A DNA stretch of 64,000 nt from the NCBI GenBank assembly GCA_023653785.1, contig JAMKCH010001648.1, positions 88,439 through 152,438 on the forward strand, written 5' to 3'. This document shows positions 58,728-64,000 of the stretch, one piece after another (position 1 is the stretch's first letter; each line of letters opens with the position of its first letter). The DNA comes from Ophioderma brevispina. Taxonomy: Eukaryota > Echinodermata > Ophiuroidea > Amphilepidida > Ophiodermatidae. The notes under the pieces are model-generated. The model did no database searches, had not been told where the DNA came from, and saw only the letters and a program-made list of their open reading frames with translations. Made by a program: the position numbers and the translations under genes.

Positions 58728-58943
58728 GAGAGATTCAATAGCTTCCCACAATGGCATTGCTTCCCATGGAAGGTTTTTTTTACGGTACTGATGTGGGTCG
58801 TTAGTGAGACACATGGCTAAATTGATAGTACTGATCACAAACTTGCATTTTAAGAGCGTTTTCATCTCTTACTCATCCAGATGGCAACCTGTACAAAAAC
58901 TTCCAATGTACAATGCATTGTGGGAAGCTACTGGTATCTTCTC
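58728..58943. mobile_element. MITE with GAGA(A)GATTCA ends, copy 2, abutting a splice acceptor
   Basis: Ends GAGAGATTCAATAGCTTCCC and (reversed) GAGAAGATACCAGTAGCTTCC are terminal inverted repeats followed by CACAATGCATTG. Same family as 43215-43420. Its right end stops 7 bases before the AG of the acceptor for the exon at 58953, so the TCTTCTC of its inverted repeat now forms the polypyrimidine tract. Confidence 0.85.
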
Positions 58944-58952
58944 TTATTTCAG

Positions 58953-59075
58953 ACAGTCCTGAAGACGCTCGTTGGGCGTTATGTCCAGCAAGAAGGAATC
59001 AGATGAAAACAATGCTGAGGCAGCGCTATCACTACAAGAGTCAAGGGCACTCAGGAATGATATCATCGCATTCAG
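58953..59075 (+). CDS. TRPC-like gene, C-terminal RYV exon (frame break)
   Basis: Acceptor TTATTTCAG, donor GTATTT. Entering in phase 0 it reads TVLKTLVGRYVQQ (family VMRxLVxRYV) and then runs to a stop. The family sequence continues in another frame: KKESDENNAEAALSLQESR and ALRNDIIAF, like the family's KQDISAFR helix. The change falls at about 58986-58990, equal to one extra (or two missing) bases. In TRPC proteins this part is the C-terminal helix leading to the calmodulin/IP3R-binding region. Either a real frameshift or an assembly indel. Confidence 0.82.
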
Positions 59076-59084
59076 GTATTTATT

Positions 59085-60360
59085 GATACATGAGTTTGAC
59101 TTCCTGGTTGACTTGTCAGAGATGATGCATTAGGTTGACTTCCAGGTGTGACTTGTATTGTAAAGTAGATGCATGAGGTTGACTTCCAGGTTGACTTGTA
59201 AATTGTAAAGTTGATGCATGAGGTTGACTTCCAGTTGACTTGTTATTGTAAAGTTGATCATTAGGTTGACTTCAAGGTTGCTGTATTGTAAGAGATATGC
59301 CATTGAGGTTGACTTCAAGGTTGACTTGGGTTTTGACATGAGGTTGACTTCCAGGTGACTTGGTCTTGTAGAGTTAGATTGCATGAGGTTGACTTCCAGG
59401 TTACTTGTATTGTTAAAGTTGATGCTTGGTTGAACTTCCAGTTGACTTCCAGTCCAGGTTGACTTGTATTGTAAAGGTTTGAGTGCAGTAGGTTTTGACT
59501 TCCATGTTGACTTGTATTGTAAAGTAGATCATGAGGTTGACTTCCAGGTTGACTTGTATGTAGTAAATTTTTGAATGCATGAGGTTGACTTCAAGGTTGA
59601 CTTGGATTTGATGAATGAGGTTTAACTTTCCAGTTGACTGTAAAGTTGATGCATGAGGTTGAACTTCCATGTTGACTTGGTAAAGTTGTCATGAGGTGAC
59701 TTCCAGGTTGACTTGTATTGTCAATTTGATGCATGAGTTTGACTTCCTGTTGGACTTGGATTTGATGTCATGAGGTTGACTTCCCAGGTAGACTTGTAAA
59801 GTTGATGCCTGAGGTTGAACTTCCAGGTTGACTTGTATTGTAAAGTGGATGCATGAGTTGACTTCCCGAGGTTGACTTTGAAATTTGATGCTTATGTTGA
59901 CTTCCCGGTTGACTTGTATTGTAAAGTTGATGCAGTGGGTGACTTCCAGGTTGACTTGGGATTTTTTGGGAATGAAGGTTAAAACTAATAACCATGTTGA
60001 CTTTTCAAGTTGTGCATGAGGTTACTTCCAGGTTGACTTGTAAAGTTGGCATGAGGTTGAACTTCCCCGGTTACTTGTATTGTAAAGTTTGTGCATGAGT
60101 TGATCGTTCCAGGTTGAACTTTTAAATTTGATGCACGAGTTGACTTCCAGTTTGACTTGGATTGTAAAGTAGATGCATGAAGTTGACTTCCAGTTTGACT
60201 TGTCAAGTTGATGCATCGGTTGACTTTAGGTGGACTTGTGCTGTAAAGGTGATGCAGGGTTGAGTTGACTTCCAGTTGACTTGTAAACGTTGATTTGGCA
60301 TTTTTTTGTAAAGTTGATACATGAGGTTGAGGTTGACTTCCAGGTCACTGGAAAGATTTG
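59085..60360. repeat. Minisatellite, 43-base unit, about 30 copies
   Basis: The unit is about GTTGACTTCCAGGTTGACTT followed by GTATTGTAAAGTTGATGCAT and GAG. Variants and partial units run from just after the donor at 59076 to about 60360. The minus strand reads QVNLEVNLMHQLYNTS-like repeats, but frames break often; not genes. Indels are frequent. Confidence 0.92.
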
Positions 60361-60829
60361 TTCTTTTCAAGTGTTTATTTGTGCCTTCCACATTTTTCCG
60401 TTTGCGCATATCCAAAACCAATCATCAACATATTATTGAAAAAACAATACTCCATCAAGACTACTTTTAGCCTCCATATTCATAAGCTAATACAATTCTT
60501 ATGAATATAAGTTGTTCAGAAGTTGATGTACAATCATACATTGATGGCAAATCATTTAAATAATGAGATGCTAAGTCAATGATTGGGAAAGCCAACAATA
60601 CTATACGTCATTGAAAGGAATATGAATTTGGTATATTGACATTTCTACACAGTTGAACTGCCCGTGTTATTTTTGTATCACTTCGACCTCTTTCAACACC
60701 ACAGATAATTGATTTCAACTCGGGAACCTTCTGCAACAGAGGAAAAGACATGAACAATGCAAAGTGCCATGCTCCTCCTGTAATTCACCTTTGCATCAGT
60801 CTTTTGTACAGTTTGTCATATACTTTTAA

Positions 60830-61177
60830 AGGGGCAACGAGAGATGTCAAATCAGGGTCCCTAAAAAAAAATTGAAGTGCTGATTTTTTGCCCTGATGTA
60901 AAGCTTTCCATAAAAACTATCCCCATCTGAAAGGATTAAGCTGAGAAATGATGGCTTTGGATACAAAAATGTGAAATTTCTAATTTTGTATAGGAGCAAA
61001 ATACGAAATTCAGCTTGTTTTATATTGAATTAAACCAATCAAATATCAACTTTTTTCTCTCATTTAAGGCAATTTTCAATAGCCAATTCCAAGGTAAGAA
61101 ATCTATTGAAGCTGTCTTAATCTATAGAAATTACTATTATAACACAATATTGGGGCCTCAAATCTCTCATTGCACCT
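60830..61177. mobile_element. TTAA-flanked MITE, copy 1
   Basis: TTAA at 60826-60829 and 61178-61181. Ends AGGGGCAACGAGAGAT and (reversed) AGGTGCAATGAGAGAT are inverted repeats. 348 bases, non-coding. Confidence 0.8.
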
Positions 61178-61181
61178 TTAA

Positions 61182-61499
61182 AGGTGTCCCTAAAAATGTA
61201 AACATTTTTGATTTTTGCACAAATGTAAAGCTTTCTATCAAAAATATGTCAATGTGAAAGCGATCAAGTGAGAATCACTTCTTTGGCTAAAAAAATTGTG
61301 AAATTTCTAACTCACTATAGGGAGCAAATACTAAATTTATCCTATGTTTTATATTGAAAGTAAGCGAATCAAAATCACCTATTCCATTTCAAGGCATTTC
61401 TTTAGCCCACATAAAGGGTAAGAAATCTATTGGGGGTTTATACATAGAAATCACTACATAGGGACACAATAATGGATGCTCCAAAATATTCGTTGACCT
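61182..61499. mobile_element. TTAA-flanked MITE, copy 2, sharing the TTAA of copy 1
   Basis: Starts AGGTGTCCCTAAAAAT directly after the TTAA at 61178; ends CGTTGACCT at 61499, followed by ATAA (a mutated TTAA). Its interior is collinear with copy 1: AATGTAAAGCTTTC, TGTGAAATTTCTAA, GGTAAGAAATCTATTG. It gives a direct tandem pair with period about 320. Confidence 0.75.
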
Positions 61500-62157
61500 A
61501 TAATGAACAAACATCGCCACCAAATGACAACAACAGCAGAGACAATGGACAACAGCATGGCACTGCCACCTGACCATTGAGAAGTCTGGGACAAACTCAT
61601 TTTTTTGAGGATGGAGAACTACTTCTTTTATTATGACCACATCTAGTAATTTTCTGGCTTTTGTTTCTTTCTCCCATCAGATATGAAAGCTCTCACAATT
61701 TGGAAGTCACAGAAATTATGCTAGACATGCCCTAGTGTGCAGGCCACAGTCTGCAAAACACTGTTCCAGGTCAATGATATGCAGAGAGGGTAGGGTAATG
61801 AGATGAAAAAACAGTTACACATTCACATGCGCGGGGTCGCAAAGATCAGGGATTTGTGGAAAAGCTGCCAGAACTACCCAGCAAGGGCAGTGCATGTTAA
61901 AAAGAACTGAAACCTGCAAAAGAGAGGAGGAGTAGAGCCAACTGGTAAGAGTAAGACAAATCAACACTTTTGGCTCTTGCACGCATTATGATAAAACTCT
62001 TGTATAACTTATATTTTGATAAAACCTATGGAGGATAGGGCCCTTGATTAAACGTTGCTTTTGAGATTTAGCATCTTTGTTTTTGTTCATGGTTTCATCT
62101 ATATATCTTTCAAAAAATATTCCAAATTTTCAGGAAACTAAGGTGCAATTTTCAATG

Positions 62158-62338
62158 CAGTGGCATACCCAGGGGTGGGGGGGGGGGAGCTGCCCCTGTG
62201 GGGGGAATCTTTCCCCTCTTGCCCCCCCTGAAAAATTAGTGATTTACTAGGCATATTACTTATACTAACAAATTTAAATGCTTTGCCCTTGAAAAATATG
62301 TACCCTCCCCGAAAAAAAAAGCTGGTTACGCTCCACTG
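62158..62338. mobile_element. hAT-like MITE, copy 3 (181 bp)
   Basis: Ends CAGTGGCATACCCAGG ... GCTGGTTACGCTCCACTG resemble the other two copies. Central G and A runs. A target duplication is not evident. Confidence 0.7.
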
Positions 62339-62439
62339 TTTTCTGCATCGCCAGGGGGCACGGAACTGCGCCATGTCCAAGCGGACAAATCAATGCTATA
62401 CCATTAATTCTTGCACGGCCTCCAAAGCTAGCTGATTCA

Positions 62440-62602
62440 TTTCAAATAGGGATATTTGATTGCCACAAAAGGCGTCAAAAGGTCACTTTTTGTGACAAGG
62501 CATTGATGTAGCCAAATATAAGGTAAGAAAATCTATTGGGGTCTTATCTATATGAATTAAAATTAACAATTATGGATGGCCCCAAATATCTCTTGTTGAC
62601 CT
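62440..62602. mobile_element. TTAA MITE fragment, copy 3 (right end only)
   Basis: Shares GGTAAGAAAATCTATTGGGG, GGCCCCAAATATCTCTTG and the end GTTGACCT-TTAA (62603-62606) with the copies at 60830-61499. The left end is not recognised. Confidence 0.65.
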
Positions 62603-62707
62603 TTAAAATACCAAGATTACTGTTGCAAAAAAGGGTGAATTTTATCCTTTGCAAAAGGCTCTTGAAATGAAAAAACTGTATGGATCCTGTATACTATGAT
62701 TTTACAG

Positions 62708-62759
62708 CTATGAACCAAAAGGCGAATCGACTTGGAGACCAAGAATCCTGCCTTATTGA
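62708..62759 (+). CDS. TRPC-like gene, possible last exon
   Basis: Acceptor GATTTTACAG. In the phase left by 59075, AG+C gives Ser and the exon reads SYEPKGESTWRPRILPY then TGA at 62757. That gives the junction AF-SYE (family AFRYE), a short but fitting match. Another frame of the same DNA stays open to 62845 (ESCLIEPTDIITRRYTEKGY), so a frameshift may have trimmed the tail. Weakly supported. Confidence 0.35.
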
Positions 62760-62845
62760 ACCTACTGATATCATTACAAGAAGATACACTGAGAAAGGCT
62801 ATGCAGATAACCAGAGGAAAAAGCTAGTGGCGTGGCATCACAAAT

Positions 62846-64000
62846 GAAGGGACTAGCTAGGTTAGCAAAATGTGGATAGCGAGGCTAGGAACGTCAAGAT
62901 TCAGGAAAAACAAAATCCCGGGAACAACTGAGGCTCATCTGGAGAAGAAGCAGAAGCAGCGGAATTCTGGGGATTAAGAAGAGACATACCACAAAACACG
63001 ACGGAGGTACAGTATCTTGCACCTAGGAATAGGGTTATAACCTGAAATATCGGGGAACCAGGGGTTTAAAAACATGAAGACTTCAAGAATGAAAGGAAGC
63101 TCTACAGGACTTGGAGCAAGTGTGTTGGTTGTTCTGGTAACAGTAAGACCAGATATGGAATACATTTCACAAAGAATATCTACATTCGTCGTGGGTTCTG
63201 CACAGTGTCGAATCAGCATAAATGCTAGCTATGAGAAAACGGGTTGAAAGTTGAGTTACTTTATGAATGCGTTGGTTGTAATTAATGAAATAAAAGGGAA
63301 AAGGCTATTTTACGTGGGTGTATGCTAAGGACATGGAATGGTTCTCAACTGACGGACAGTATTAAAATACCATAGAAACAACTGTTTTCTTATTCAAAAT
63401 GGCCACTGAAGTGGTTACGAGTGTTTGTCAAACCCAAATGTTTGATTGCTGTGCTAGAGGGTCGAATACGTATTAGAATGCCATGAAAACCGTGATTTCT
63501 AATGTGGTATGGTGAGAGTACTTAGCTACGGGTTTTACTATTTTAAAATGATTGGCGCCGAGCCTCGATATTAAAAATAACGATGGCGGTGATGATGGTG
63601 GCAATAAAGATGGAAATAAGGAAAACAGCGGTTGACGCACGGAGCAATGATGCTACTCTGATTGATGAGTGATGATGATGGAGACTGCATTATCGTTCGT
63701 TGTAAAATGTAGCGCAGTGACCACGATGACCAAGAATTCAGAAAATTACAAACTCTTACAAATTGGCTCCTTAAAATAGATCTTTAATTGTTCGCCAATA
63801 TGTTTTTAACTCATTTTTTGCAGAAAAACATAAATTTCATAGAAGTAAATACGTTAGACGGATGGAACAAAAACATTGGTTGTAGGGCATTTATATAAAA
63901 AACTAAAAATAGTATGCATGTTGTGTAAAAACACAATAAAATTGGCTAGAACTGTTCAAAAAGTGAGCTAGAAAATATTTAAAATGTAACTGAATGTTTA
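62846..64000. other. Nothing recognised
   Basis: AT-rich sequence without clear coding parts or repeats, apart from short GATGATG-type words near 63590-63680. The 81-codon minus-strand open stretch at 62974-63219 shows no domain. Confidence 0.45.

Larger units (their letters stand above)
46715..58952 (+). other. Intron (12.2 kb) containing the large palindrome and several nested elements
   Basis: From left to right: the palindrome (47.3-54.8 kb) with a TTAA foldback at its centre and three insertions in its right arm; a tandem ACTTGTTTAGGG repeat; a 22-C run (54741-54762); a foldback element (55171-55441); an L2-like RT relic (56340-57900); a foldback (58283-58567); and a MITE (58728-58943) right at the acceptor of the next exon. 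55450-56340 shows nothing recognisable. Confidence 0.7.

Noticed and set aside
59130..60421. Repetitive minus-strand reading frames (VNLEVNLMHQLYN repeats)
   Set aside because: They follow the 43-base minisatellite, whose unit is not a multiple of three, and they break in frame repeatedly.

Overview
The window is gene-sparse, AT-rich, repeat-laden animal nuclear DNA: intron-split exons with GT/AG borders, intronless class A GPCR genes, non-LTR retrotransposon relics, and many short inverted-repeat (MITE-like) elements and minisatellites. No tRNA, rRNA, operon, CRISPR or prokaryotic signal was seen. The mix of tandem, lineage-expanded GPCRs, CR1/L2/RTE-like elements and a TRPC-type gene suits an invertebrate, perhaps a marine deuterostome. 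That placement is inference only.

Layout. 1-7.2 kb: two tandem, decayed copies of the 5' half of a CR1-like element on the minus strand (zinc-ribbon and SGNH-esterase ORF1, start of the endonuclease ORF2). 7.7-15.3 kb: a tandem GPCR cluster on the minus strand, with two intact single-exon receptors (7805-8824 and 13545-14576), a third copy reduced to its TM1 fragment by a MITE (11868-12002), conserved 5' flanks at all three, and an RTE-like reverse-transcriptase tail wedged between copies. 16.0-16.5 kb: a head-to-head array of a short TTCGTTTATCCGAA-like unit.

16.7-62.8 kb: one large plus-strand gene whose spliced exons match the cytoplasmic parts of TRPC channels: last ankyrin repeats, linker helices, the FVAxPNCQQ block, the TRP box (EWKF) and the C-terminal RYV block. 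At least nine exons are placed, most with matching phase. The six membrane helices and pore are not recognisable. Two exons carry reading-frame breaks, and the family's His/Cys zinc motif is missing. It is either a decaying or divergent paralogue, or a real channel gene hurt by assembly indels. Its first exons and its membrane exons were not found.

The introns of that gene hold most of the remaining structure: TTAA-flanked and hAT-like MITE families, paired dispersed repeats, RT relics, an almost pure A/C tract (36.65-37.32 kb), several minisatellites, and a large palindrome (core arms 48.05-49.60 and 50.76-53.87 kb). The right arm of the palindrome carries two insertions, each bracketed by equal-length long duplications (357 and 82 bp) and each starting with about 20 A. 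Small indels are frequent in the relics, so single-base frameshifts should be read with care.
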